Shown: positions 1 to 6,089 of the stretch, one piece after another
Numbering within the stretch: the stretch's first letter is position 1
Layout: every line of letters begins with the position of its first letter
From: an uncultured Saprospiraceae bacterium
GTDB taxonomy: Bacteria; Bacteroidota; Bacteroidia; Chitinophagales; Saprospiraceae
Assembly: GCA_938002705.1 (NCBI GenBank)
Contig: CALLAG010000249.1
Coordinates: forward strand, 1 to 8,074
DNA length: 8,074 nucleotides
Reading direction: 5' to 3'
Translations under genes and position numbers: made by a program
The notes under the pieces: model-generated
Databases searched by the model: none
What the model saw: the letters and a program-made list of their open reading frames with translations, nothing else
What the model was told of the DNA's origin: nothing

Positions 1-182
1 ATCGTGGTCATGTCTACATCATAGATATGCAAGGACAGATCGTCTGGTCAGGAGATAATAATAATTCTAAGACCCAGCTCGATGTCTCGTTCTTAAGTCC
101 TGGTACTTATAGTGTAGAGTATATTCCTGATGATAATGATGATAGGACGATCTATACTTCTATGATTGTGAGGGTGGAGTAA
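1..182 (+). CDS. C-terminal end of a secreted protein with a probable type IX sorting domain (partial)
   Basis: An open frame enters from the left edge, reading from base 3, and stops at TAA 180-182, giving the last 59 residues of a protein. The fragment alternates short beta-type stretches with turns: GHVYIIDMQGQIVWSG, then a polar linker, then LDVSFLSPGTYSVEY, ending ...IYTSMIVRVE. A 'D..G..V' strand, an 'L..G.Y.V.' strand and a short basic/hydrophobic C-terminus are the layout of Por-type C-terminal sorting domains, which direct Bacteroidota proteins through the type IX secretion system to the surface or medium. The YPNP motif that usually opens the domain would lie upstream of the window. 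The function of the main body cannot be told. The next gene starts 37 bases downstream on the same strand and is unlikely to be functionally linked. Confidence 0.7.
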   Translation, partial: RGHVYIIDMQGQIVWSGDNNNSKTQLDVSFLSPGTYSVEYIPDDNDDRTIYTSMIVRVE

Positions 183-219
183 GAACAGATAATAATTTTA
201 ATGTTATCTTACATTTTGT

Positions 220-1650
220 ATGGGTAACGAGAATAACACTAATTTCTGGATAGCTACAGCACCACTTATGTTTTTTATTGTGGTCTTAGCATATGGCTTA
301 TTTGGGCATACTTTTTTGTTTGATGGAGAGCGATTGCCCGTAGAGGTGCTCATCATTATGGCGATTAGTTTTAGCACTTTATTCTTGATGTGGAGAGGTT
401 ACTCTTGGGATCATATACAGCAGAATATTATAGCTAAGGTAGGGGAATCGGTACCGGTACTTTTGATATTATTTGCTATTGGAGTATTGATAGGGAGCTG
501 GATTGTGAGCGGGACAATACCGATGTTGATATACTATGGTATCTCTGCCATTAATCCTGATTGGATATATATTTTCTCTTTCTTGATATGCATTGTGTTC
601 TCATTACTGACTGGGACATCATGGGGTTCTGCTGGGACTATTGGGATAGTTATGTTGGGTATAGCACAAGTGTATCATGCAGATATATTCATAACTGCGG
701 GAGCAGTTGTGGGCGGATCTTTTTTTGGAGATAAGATGTCACCATTATCTGATACCACTAATATTGCCTCACTGGCTACCGATGTACCACTGTTTGACCA
801 TATAAAATCTATGATGTATACGACGGGACCGTCAGCGATTATAGCTGCAATAATATATGTCATATTATCTCCAGCAATACAGGGGAGTAGTACTGAAGTA
901 GGCACCGTCCAGTTGAGTCAGATAGATGAGACACTTAGAGGATTAGAAAGTATATTTTCTTTTAATATAATCTTGCTCTTACCATTACTTGTCGTTGTCT
1001 ATGGCTCTATTACTAAGAGACCTATATTCATAACCTTATTAGTATCCGCATGGATTGCTATGATATTAGCTTTAGTATTTCAGCCTTTTAGTTTTTCTGA
1101 TATTTTCCAAAGTTTTAATAGAGGCTTCAGTACTGAGATGGCTTCAGTATCAGGAGTCAATTCTGAGGTACTTGCTATCCTTAATCGAGGGGGGCTGTAT
1201 AATCTGATAGAGGGTATCGTCATTTCCTTTTTGATATTTGTATTTATAGGAACATTACAGGTGATGGATTCTATTAAGGTAGCGATCAACGGGATGATGA
1301 GAAATCTGCATAAGCAAAGTCATACTGTGGTAGCAGCACTCACAACGACAGTGTTCACTAATCTGACGACATCTAATCAATATGCGACAAGCTTTATCAT
1401 AGGAGAAGCATTTAAGAATAAGTTTGATAAGATGAAGATCCCAAGAAAGGTACTCAGTAGATCTATAGAAGATGCTGGTACGATGCTGGAGAATCTGGCG
1501 CCATGGACACCATCAGGGATATTTATGGCAAGTACATTAGGCGTAACGGCATTGGAGTATGCACCATATCAATTTTTGTCTGTGATTAATATTATGATTG
1601 CCTATATATTCGCTATGACTGGTATAGGATGTTTTTATAAAGAAAAATAG
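220..1650 (+). CDS. nhaC: NhaC-family Na+/H+ antiporter-like transporter, possible methionine transporter
   Basis: A 476-residue, strongly hydrophobic inner-membrane protein with about a dozen predicted helices, close to the usual NhaC length. Family signatures are clear: GTSWGSAGTIGI at about residues 132-143, and GGSFFGDKMSPLSDTTNIA at about 165-183, the conserved Asp-rich segment expected to line the ion path. A second polar helix set (TTSNQYATSFIIGEAF, then ENLAPWTPSGIF) lies near the C-terminus. NhaC proteins exchange Na+ for H+, but related members near methionine genes (MetT type) have been predicted to import methionine. Here the stop is nine bases before a cystathionine beta-lyase-type enzyme gene, so amino-acid import coupled to Na+ or H+ is a reasonable alternative; this is inference. 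ATG 220 is the first start in frame after the upstream stop and is preceded by AT-rich sequence without a clear Shine-Dalgarno. Confidence 0.88.
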   Translation: MGNENNTNFWIATAPLMFFIVVLAYGLFGHTFLFDGERLPVEVLIIMAISFSTLFLMWRGYSWDHIQQNIIAKVGESVPVLLILFAIGVLIGSWIVSGTIPMLIYYGISAINPDWIYIFSFLICIVFSLLTGTSWGSAGTIGIVMLGIAQVYHADIFITAGAVVGGSFFGDKMSPLSDTTNIASLATDVPLFDHIKSMMYTTGPSAIIAAIIYVILSPAIQGSSTEVGTVQLSQIDETLRGLESIFSFNIILLLPLLVVVYGSITKRPIFITLLVSAWIAMILALVFQPFSFSDIFQSFNRGFSTEMASVSGVNSEVLAILNRGGLYNLIEGIVISFLIFVFIGTLQVMDSIKVAINGMMRNLHKQSHTVVAALTTTVFTNLTTSNQYATSFIIGEAFKNKFDKMKIPRKVLSRSIEDAGTMLENLAPWTPSGIFMASTLGVTALEYAPYQFLSVINIMIAYIFAMTGIGCFYKEK

Positions 1651-1659
1651 AGGATAGTA

Positions 1660-2832
1660 ATGAAGGATGAGACGATACTTAATCATGATACATATAAAGA
1701 TCAACATGGTGCAGTCGTACCGCCATTGTATCAGAATTCGCTTTTTACTTTTGATAGTTGGGATGATATAGATAAGGCATTTGACGATAAGTCAGAGAAT
1801 TTTCTATACTCAAGATTATTGAATCCAACAGTCCGCGTCGCAGAAGAGAAGATAGCTCAGATATGTCATGGTGAGAAAGCCAAGCTATGTGCATCAGGAA
1901 TCGCAGCCGTAACAAGTGCTATCCTCCATTGTGTCAAAGCTGGAGACCATATCATCACTATCAAAAACATCTATGGTCCTACCAATACTTTTATCAATAA
2001 TTACCTCCATAATAAACTCAATATAACGGCCACTTTTGTAGATGGTAGAGATGTGCAAGAGTTCCAAGATGCCATACAGGATAATACAACGCTGATATAT
2101 CTGGAAAGCCCAGCTTCATTGACATTTGAACTGCAAGACCTACAGGCAGTTGCAGCAATAGCTAAGAAGTATAATATCAAAACTGCTATAGATAATACGT
2201 GGGCATCTCCTTTATACCAGAGGCCTCTTGACTTGGGTATAGATATAGAAATACATTCTGTATCAAAGTACATCGGTGGCCATAGTGATGTTGTCGCAGG
2301 AGTCGTAGTAGGTAGTAAGACAATAGTAGATGAGATAATTCTTGCCGAGCACGAATTATTAGGTGCTAAGATGGCGCCTTTTGAAGGATGGTTGATTACT
2401 CGAAGTTTGCGGACATTAGCTATACGTATGAGAGCACATCAGGAGAATGCTTTTCATATCGCAAAGTATCTGGAATCACATAGTATGATTAAGCGGGTGT
2501 TCTGGCCAGGGCTACCAAGCTTTGAGCAATATGAATTAGGACAGAAACAAATGACCGGTTACACTGGATTGATGAGTTTTGAGCTTGCCACCAAAGATAT
2601 TTCTAAGATTAAAGCTTTCGTCAATGCATTACAATTATTCAAACTGGGTGTCAGCTGGGGAGGTCATGATAGTCTTGTGTATGCACCCGTAATATCCTAT
2701 CTCAAAGAGTTGAGCCCAGATCAATTTGCCGCTTTTGGTATTAATGAAAGTATCATAAGAATATCAGTGGGATTGGAGGCACACGAGGATTTGATTATTG
2801 ATTTGGATAGGGCGTTAGAGGAGTGTATATAA
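1660..2832 (+). CDS. metC: PLP-dependent trans-sulfuration enzyme, cystathionine beta-lyase type
   Basis: A 390-residue cytosolic enzyme of the Cys/Met-metabolism PLP family, full length for the group. Visible landmarks: YSRLLNPT at 50-57 (phosphate-binding Tyr/Arg of the neighbouring subunit), CASGIAAVTSA at 77-87, ESPASL at 149-154, DNTWASPLYQRPLDLG at 178-193 (Asp178 facing the pyridine nitrogen), and SVSKYIGGHSDVVAG at 200-214, where Lys203 should form the Schiff base. The methionine gamma-lyase cysteine is replaced: the loop reads YGPTN around 105-109. The LFKLGVSWGGHDSLV segment (326-340) resembles MetC-type enzymes. The likely reaction is cystathionine to homocysteine, pyruvate and ammonia, or cysteine desulfuration; cystathionine gamma-synthase or gamma-lyase cannot be excluded. 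An AGGA sequence lies 6-9 bases before ATG 1660, nine bases after the transporter stop, so the two are probably cotranscribed and translationally close. Confidence 0.86.
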   Translation: MKDETILNHDTYKDQHGAVVPPLYQNSLFTFDSWDDIDKAFDDKSENFLYSRLLNPTVRVAEEKIAQICHGEKAKLCASGIAAVTSAILHCVKAGDHIITIKNIYGPTNTFINNYLHNKLNITATFVDGRDVQEFQDAIQDNTTLIYLESPASLTFELQDLQAVAAIAKKYNIKTAIDNTWASPLYQRPLDLGIDIEIHSVSKYIGGHSDVVAGVVVGSKTIVDEIILAEHELLGAKMAPFEGWLITRSLRTLAIRMRAHQENAFHIAKYLESHSMIKRVFWPGLPSFEQYELGQKQMTGYTGLMSFELATKDISKIKAFVNALQLFKLGVSWGGHDSLVYAPVISYLKELSPDQFAAFGINESIIRISVGLEAHEDLIIDLDRALEECI

Positions 2833-2935
2833 TAACAGTATTCATGGCTTAGTCAGGACAAATTATCGTGATTATGCAGTACTTTAATAAATTTAAAATT
2901 AAATTAGTCTTTAGTTAATAATCAAAAAAAGAAAC

Positions 2936-3721
2936 ATGAAGCATATTTACACTTTAGTATTCACTGTATTGTTCACGATTAGCTTGATAGCTCAAGATGC
3001 ACCTGACTTTACTATCACGGATACTCACGGAGAGGTACATTCTCTTTATGAGGATTATCTTGATCAAGGTAAGACGGTTGTATTAGATCTATTTTTTGTT
3101 AATTGTCCACCTTGTAATGACTTAGCGCCATTAATGGAACCAGTGTATCAGGCCTGGGGAGCTGGTACGGGTGATGTACAGTTTATCTCACTAACAAGTG
3201 ACCCATCAGATACGGATCCAATTGTGATCGGATTCGAAGAAAGACATGGGACAACATGGCCAGCGGCAAGCTCTGAGGGAGGAGGTCCAGCAGCTCAAGA
3301 ACCTTATACAACAGGACAGTGGGGCCAATTCTTAGGTTACCCAACACTTATTATTATATCACCAGATAGATCAGTACAGTTTGATATATGGGGTGCAAAT
3401 CTTAATGAGACTATTGACCTTCTTGATGCGGGTATCACTAGTACTGGTGCCTCTAAGACTGGAACAACTTCTACTAAAGAAGAAATCCAACTTTCATCAG
3501 AATTATCTATATATCCTAATCCAGTAGAAGATAGGTTGTTTTTCGAATCAGCTCAGAACGTAGACAAATACGAAATATCTACGATAGACGGTAAGTCAAT
3601 TATGTCAGCATCTATTACAGAGAGTAACATCAACGTGGCTCAATTAGATAAAGGATTATATATCTTAAGATTACACACTAATGAAGGACTTGTCTTAAAT
3701 AAGAAGTTCTCTAAGTTATAG
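2936..3721 (+). CDS. Secreted thioredoxin-fold protein with type IX sorting domain
   Basis: A 261-residue exported protein in three parts. Residues 1-19 form a signal peptide (MKHIYTLVFTVLFTISLIA, probable cut before QDAPDF). Residues about 22-165 are a peroxiredoxin/TlpA-like thioredoxin domain: APDFTITDTHGEVHSL, the active-site CPPC (Cys57 and Cys60) after a FFVN strand, and the cis-proline in GYPTLIII (Pro136). A Ser/Thr/Gly linker (about 168-185) leads to a C-terminal sorting domain with the YPNP motif at 193-196, KGLYILRL near 239-246 and the terminal KKFSKL. It should be exported across the inner membrane, then secreted by the type IX system, acting on disulfides or as a redox-linked surface protein. 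The substrate is unknown. ATG 2936 follows an A-rich stretch (caaaaaaagaaac), a normal Bacteroidota initiation context. A rho-independent terminator lies 26 bases past the stop. Confidence 0.87.
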   Translation: MKHIYTLVFTVLFTISLIAQDAPDFTITDTHGEVHSLYEDYLDQGKTVVLDLFFVNCPPCNDLAPLMEPVYQAWGAGTGDVQFISLTSDPSDTDPIVIGFEERHGTTWPAASSEGGGPAAQEPYTTGQWGQFLGYPTLIIISPDRSVQFDIWGANLNETIDLLDAGITSTGASKTGTTSTKEEIQLSSELSIYPNPVEDRLFFESAQNVDKYEISTIDGKSIMSASITESNINVAQLDKGLYILRLHTNEGLVLNKKFSKL

Positions 3722-3746
3722 AATAGGTATATATAAGAAATATATA

Positions 3747-3778
3747 AAACCAGCAGCCCTATTACTGCTGGTTTTTTT
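3747..3778 (+). terminator. Rho-independent terminator of the thioredoxin-fold gene
   Basis: AAACCAGCAG (3747-3756) pairs perfectly with CTGCTGGTTT (3765-3774) across an 8-base loop, and the T-run continues to 3778. It sits between two convergent genes. On the minus strand the hairpin is followed by only TTTTA, so it may weakly serve the slipin gene as well. Confidence 0.9.
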
Positions 3779-3793
3779 ATGCACATACCATAC

Positions 3794-4894
3794 TTACTTA
3801 GCCACTACTAATTGCTTTAACTGATCGATGACACCTGTACCACCGTTTACTGTGATCTCACCTATTTTTTCTGAGATCTTTTCTACATATTCCATCTCCT
3901 TTAGCTTATATAACATGTTGTTCTGTTCCATAAGCTTTGCTGTATTAAGCAAGCTTCTCGTACTTGCTGTTTCTTCTTGTCGCATGATCGTATTAGCTTG
4001 TGCTTTCTTCTGCGCTATCAAGACTTGATTCATAATATCCTTAACATCACCAGGGAGTATGACATCCTTGATACCCGCTGACGTGATTTCTACGCCTAAT
4101 TCTACAGCAGCTAATTGTATACGGTCAATAATATACTTACCTATAGATTCTTTCTCGGCAAGTAATGCATCCAAACTAAGCGAACCGATATATGCTCTCA
4201 AGGCTAACTGCATGAGTGTGTATAATTGCTTCTCATAATCTTTAGCATCAACGATTGCTTTGTTGACATCTACTACCTTATACTGTGCAGAAAAATTGAT
4301 TCGGATACCCGCCTTATCTTTAGTCAATAACTCTTGACCAGAAACTTCTATGTTTTGGAGTCTCGTATCTACCGTTTTTACAACGGCCAACTCCTGAGTC
4401 TTCCAGAAATAATATACGCCAGGCTCGAGTGATTTGATATATTTTCCATCGATGAATAATATCGCTTTCTGATAAGACTCAACTGGAAAAATTCTCACAT
4501 ACTGTAATACCTCAGGCTTCATTAAGATATTCTTAGGTATAGACTCGTCCATTTCTATTTGATTTAAATCTACCTTTTCTACAGTATAAGAAATAGGTGA
4601 TGTCCAGTAACCCATCTTTCCAGAATGGATCACTCTTTTGTATTTCCCATCTCTATATTCTATTCCTATTTCATTATCAGTGATATCAATAATTGTCAAG
4701 TAATCTGATAACAAGTTTGATTCACTTAACAATATTAATTCATTGCAAGACAGATTAATCGGTACTGTCATATCATAGATATCTACTCTGTACGAGAAAC
4801 CTATCCAGTGTTTTCCTTCGGTCAACACATTTGTAAGTTTACCTCTCTTGAAGATCAATGCTATCTGGTAAGCATTTACTGTAATACGTTTCAT
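3794..4894 (-). CDS. Slipin / SPFH-domain (stomatin-prohibitin-like) protein
   Basis: A 366-residue protein. Residues about 130-300 match the slipin type of SPFH domain: ILFIDGKYIKSLEPGVYYFW, the KTVDTRLQNIEVSGQELLTKDKAG region (about 173-195), and a helical segment ending ELGVEITSAGIKDVILPGDVK (about 265-285), followed by the typical Ala/Gln/Glu-rich helix (IAQKKAQANTIMRQEETASTR). Slipins normally assemble on membranes as oligomeric scaffolds. Unusually, there is no hydrophobic N-terminal anchor. Instead the first 130 residues hold two further segments resembling the entry of the SPFH domain (about 5-37, YQIALIFKRGKLTNVLTEGKHW; about 70-97, EIGIEYRDGKYKRVIHSGKMGYW). The gene therefore seems to carry three related beta modules, the third leading into the SPFH core. 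No partner such as an NfeD protease is adjacent. The role is unknown; a scaffold or membrane-stress function is inferred from the family. AT-rich DNA with TATAAT-like sequence lies just upstream of the start. Confidence 0.85.
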   Translation of the reverse strand: MKRITVNAYQIALIFKRGKLTNVLTEGKHWIGFSYRVDIYDMTVPINLSCNELILLSESNLLSDYLTIIDITDNEIGIEYRDGKYKRVIHSGKMGYWTSPISYTVEKVDLNQIEMDESIPKNILMKPEVLQYVRIFPVESYQKAILFIDGKYIKSLEPGVYYFWKTQELAVVKTVDTRLQNIEVSGQELLTKDKAGIRINFSAQYKVVDVNKAIVDAKDYEKQLYTLMQLALRAYIGSLSLDALLAEKESIGKYIIDRIQLAAVELGVEITSAGIKDVILPGDVKDIMNQVLIAQKKAQANTIMRQEETASTRSLLNTAKLMEQNNMLYKLKEMEYVEKISEKIGEITVNGGTGVIDQLKQLVVAK

Positions 4895-5183
4895 TTTAAA
4901 AATATTTTATAAAAAATTATACAATTCGTTTTGTTGTAAAAAGAGTACATAGCTAAGTCATCATCTTATGAAAAACGGAACCCACCTTAAGTAGCTAAGT
5001 CTATGATTCTTAATGTTGGTGACTTTAATAATTCTAATTATAGAATAACAAAAGATCACTTGCATTCTCATCACTTCCCTACCTACGGTATCCGACGGAT
5101 TACAGGCTATCATCAGATTATCGAAGATCATACAGATGTATAATCTCAATGTGATATCTTAACCATGCACTCAAGTTGTAGTG
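4895..5183. other. Intergenic stretch, no supported gene
   Basis: AT-rich sequence upstream of the slipin gene. A 62-codon minus frame (5149-4961) shows no domain, no clean start context and no hydrophobic or repeat pattern; it is judged spurious. A segment near 5075-5115 on the minus strand has CTGTAATCCG followed by CGGAT and faintly recalls the anticodon and variable arm of a tRNA-Tyr, but no T-loop can be found. The promoter of the slipin gene must lie here, but no TAnnTTTG box is evident. Confidence 0.4.
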
Positions 5184-5253
5184 ACAGATTATAGAGATGT
5201 CGCTCTAACATAGATTAGGAGTCTACTGCTCTAACCAACTGAGCTATAGTACC
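5184..5253 (-). pseudogene. tRNA-Arg(CCT)-like sequence with intact 5' half and degenerate 3' half
   Basis: On the minus strand the 5' half is textbook: acceptor GGTACTA, TA, D-arm GCTC-loop-GAGC (5244-5228), then anticodon arm GTAGA-CTCCTAA-TCTAT (5226-5210), anticodon CCT for Arg AGG codons. The 3' side is wrong. A 5-bp stem TAGAG/CTCTA (5207-5192) stands where the T-arm should be, but its 6-base loop lacks TTCRA, and the candidate acceptor strand (5191-5185) matches only about four of seven positions. The perfect partner TAGTACC lies instead just upstream in transcription order (5264-5258), at the 3' end of the preceding unit. It is either a decayed gene or the 5' half of a permuted one. 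Confidence 0.5.
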
Positions 5254-5256
5254 TAC

Positions 5257-5326
5257 TGGTACTAATGGGAATCGAACCCATGCACGAAAACTGACAGATG
5301 TTCTGACCAAATTAAACTATCCTACG
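5257..5326 (-). pseudogene. tRNA-like unit with mismatched acceptor strands, anticodon unclear
   Basis: A 70-base unit with a perfect T-arm (ATGGG-TTCGATT-CCCAT, 5281-5265), 3' acceptor strand TAGTACC and discriminator A. The D-region is plausible (GTTT-loop-GAAC, with TTGG in the loop). Its 5' strand CGTAGGA cannot pair with its own TAGTACC. The 18 bases between D-arm and T-arm do not form a proper anticodon stem; a GTC triplet is present, which is weak support for Asp. CGTAGGA pairs at six of seven positions with TCCTACA of the preceding unit, and TAGTACC pairs perfectly with GGTACTA of the following unit. Confidence 0.45.
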
Positions 5327-5402
5327 ATGTAGGAGTGGGAATCGAACCCACACTTTCTGGACCGGTAATGGAGAAAATAATCTAAGTATATCATCACCTA
5401 CT
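5327..5402 (-). pseudogene. tRNA-like unit with good T-arm and irregular body
   Basis: The T-arm is perfect (GTGGG-TTCGATT-CCCAC, 5351-5335), followed by 3' acceptor strand TCCTACA. A possible own 5' strand AGTAGGT (5402-5396) gives only five central pairs. The D-region lacks the usual GG in its loop, and the anticodon stem TTTCT/AGAAA encloses 13 bases rather than 7, so no anticodon can be assigned. It is probably a tRNA remnant, or the source of a 3' half for the next unit. Confidence 0.4.
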
Positions 5403-5500
5403 GGCTGATACTATGGAGCTATTCAGAAACTCTCATGCATATCATATCTCTACCATTTCATCTTTTGCACTATGTGCTATTTCTTTTTTGATTTCTTTGG

Positions 5501-5518
5501 ATTACTACTTTTAGTAAT
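5501..5518. repeat. Perfect 7-bp mini-hairpin
   Basis: ATTACTA and TAGTAAT flank a CTTT loop. No T-run follows on either strand, so it does not look like a terminator. It is one of several unrelated short palindromes in this tRNA locus. Confidence 0.6.
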
Positions 5519-5540
5519 TGATAATTCAAAAGTATATACC

Positions 5541-5565
5541 TACTACGCAATTAATTTGCGTAGTA
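5541..5565. repeat. Perfect 10-bp hairpin
   Basis: TACTACGCAA (5541-5550) pairs perfectly with TTGCGTAGTA (5556-5565) over a TTAAT loop. There is no adjacent T-tract on either strand, so termination is unlikely. Confidence 0.7.
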
Positions 5566-5605
5566 AATAATTATTTGTAGAAGTAGTAATACCATTTAGT
5601 AATTT

Positions 5606-5733
5606 AAGTGCCGCTTTAGATTTTAGAATTATTCAAAATTAGATCAAGTATAAAAACGCAGACATAGCAATAGCTATGGCGAGGCTTTTATGCTGTATAT
5701 AATGAAGAATAAAATAAAATATATGTGGCAAGT
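5606..5733. repeat. Palindromic repeat element, copy 1 (REP/MITE-like)
   Basis: An imperfect inverted repeat of about 125 bp centred at 5670, where CATAGC-AATA-GCTATG forms the tip. The ends carry TGCCGC (from 5609) and GTGGCA (to 5730). A 25-base core (5659-5683) is identical to copy 2 at 5954-5978, and the flanking arms are related (TGCCG followed by AGATTTTA). Copy 1 starts nine bases past the 3' side of the Arg(ACG) remnant. Two dispersed copies with a long hairpin fold suggest a non-autonomous mobile palindrome. No transposase lies in the window. Confidence 0.75.
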
Positions 5734-5741
5734 TGAATTGT

Positions 5742-5813
5742 TATATGGTATATCATTTGAACTTACATCTTCAGGTTCGTAGCCTGATATTCTATCCGTT
5801 GAACTATACTTCT
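5742..5813 (-). pseudogene. tRNA-Arg(ACG)-like remnant, 3' side damaged
   Basis: On the minus strand: 5' AGAAGTA, TA, D-arm GTTC-loop-GAAT with CGG in the loop, and a perfect anticodon arm TCAGG-CTACGAA-CCTGA giving anticodon ACG (inosine-type Arg). A TTCAAAT T-loop follows, but its inner stem pairs fail, and the 3' acceptor strand does not pair with AGAAGTA. Damage lies on the side facing palindromic copy 1. Arg(ACG) is normally essential, so an intact copy is expected elsewhere. Probably a pseudogene. Confidence 0.6.
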
Positions 5814-5826
5814 AAAATTTTCAATA

Positions 5827-5884
5827 GGGTGACTTCGGGACTCGAACCCTGTTCTCCTCTTTCACAGAGAGGTGTTTTGACACC
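5827..5884 (-). pseudogene. tRNA-His(GTG)-like sequence lacking a D-arm
   Basis: On the minus strand a perfect anticodon arm CCTCT-CTGTGAA-AGAGG gives anticodon GTG (His). It is followed by AGAA, a T-loop TTCGAGT with three stem pairs next to the loop, an acceptor strand AGTCACC and discriminator C, the base expected for tRNA-His. The 5' side is GGTGTCA plus AAACA, so five bases replace the whole D-arm and the unit is 58 bases. Five of seven acceptor positions pair. The base before the 5' end is T, not the G-1 needed by histidyl-tRNA synthetase. GGTGT/ACACC can also fold as its own hairpin (5884-5871). A truncated pseudogene is most likely; a D-armless tRNA is possible. Confidence 0.55.
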
Positions 5885-5902
5885 ATACGATTTAAATTTG
5901 AA

Positions 5903-6028
5903 GATGCCGTAATAGATTTTAAAATGAATTGTTTGATATCAAGGCGAAAAGCACAGACATAGCAATAGCTATGGCGAGTATTTTCAACGAAGATATCGAC
6001 CGATTCAATTAAAATAAATACGGTATTC
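5903..6028. repeat. Palindromic repeat element, copy 2 (REP/MITE-like)
   Basis: A near-symmetrical imperfect palindrome centred at 5965/5966. Outer ends GATGCCGTA and TACGGTATTC, middle GATATC (5935-5940 and 5992-5997) and tip CATAGC-AATA-GCTATG all match in inverted order. The 25-base core is identical to copy 1 and lies in the same orientation. The outer end is 18 bases from the truncated 5' side of the His remnant. An 80-codon minus frame running through it is only a by-product of the repeat plus tRNA sequence. Confidence 0.8.
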
Positions 6029-6067
6029 TCATGTTTAAATGGTATTAAAACTAAAGACACCATCTAA

Positions 6068-6089
6068 CCAGCAACTATATTGTTGCTGG
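6068..6089. repeat. Hairpin enclosing the stop codon of the TPR gene
   Basis: CCAGCAAC and GTTGCTGG form an 8-bp stem with a TATATT loop. The TAG stop of the minus-strand TPR gene (6077-6075) lies inside it. T-rich sequence follows on the plus strand only (CTTTCG then six Ts), so as an intrinsic terminator it would fit plus-strand transcription better. For the TPR mRNA it could instead stabilise the 3' end. Confidence 0.6.

Larger units (their letters stand above)
5403..5605. other. AT-rich non-coding stretch with mini-hairpins
   Basis: No open frame or intact RNA gene is supported here. Minus-strand sequence near 5460-5410 contains AAATGGTAGAG, recalling a tRNA D-loop, but there is no matching anticodon arm or T-loop. 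The stretch also holds the two perfect hairpins listed separately (5501-5518 and 5541-5565). Confidence 0.4.

Noticed and set aside
675..2273. Minus-strand open frames inside the transporter and enzyme genes
   Set aside because: They are antisense shadows of well-supported plus-strand genes.
4961..5149. 62-codon minus-strand open frame upstream of the slipin gene
   Set aside because: No domain, repeat or hydrophobic pattern, poor start context, and overlap with tRNA-like debris.
5040..5160. Possible tRNA-Tyr(GTA) remnant on the minus strand
   Set aside because: CTGTAATCCG and a short CGGAT stem resemble Tyr, and AAGATATCAC/GTGATCTT could be distant acceptor arms, but no D-arm or T-loop is present, so support is too weak.
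5410..5470. D-loop-like AAATGGTAGAG on the minus strand as another tRNA
   Set aside because: No anticodon stem, no matching acceptor strands, and only a poor T-arm-like GAGAG...CTC.
5821..6063. 80-codon minus-strand open frame
   Set aside because: It runs through palindromic copy 2 and the His-like tRNA; the residues are translations of the repeat and the T-arm, with no independent coding signal.
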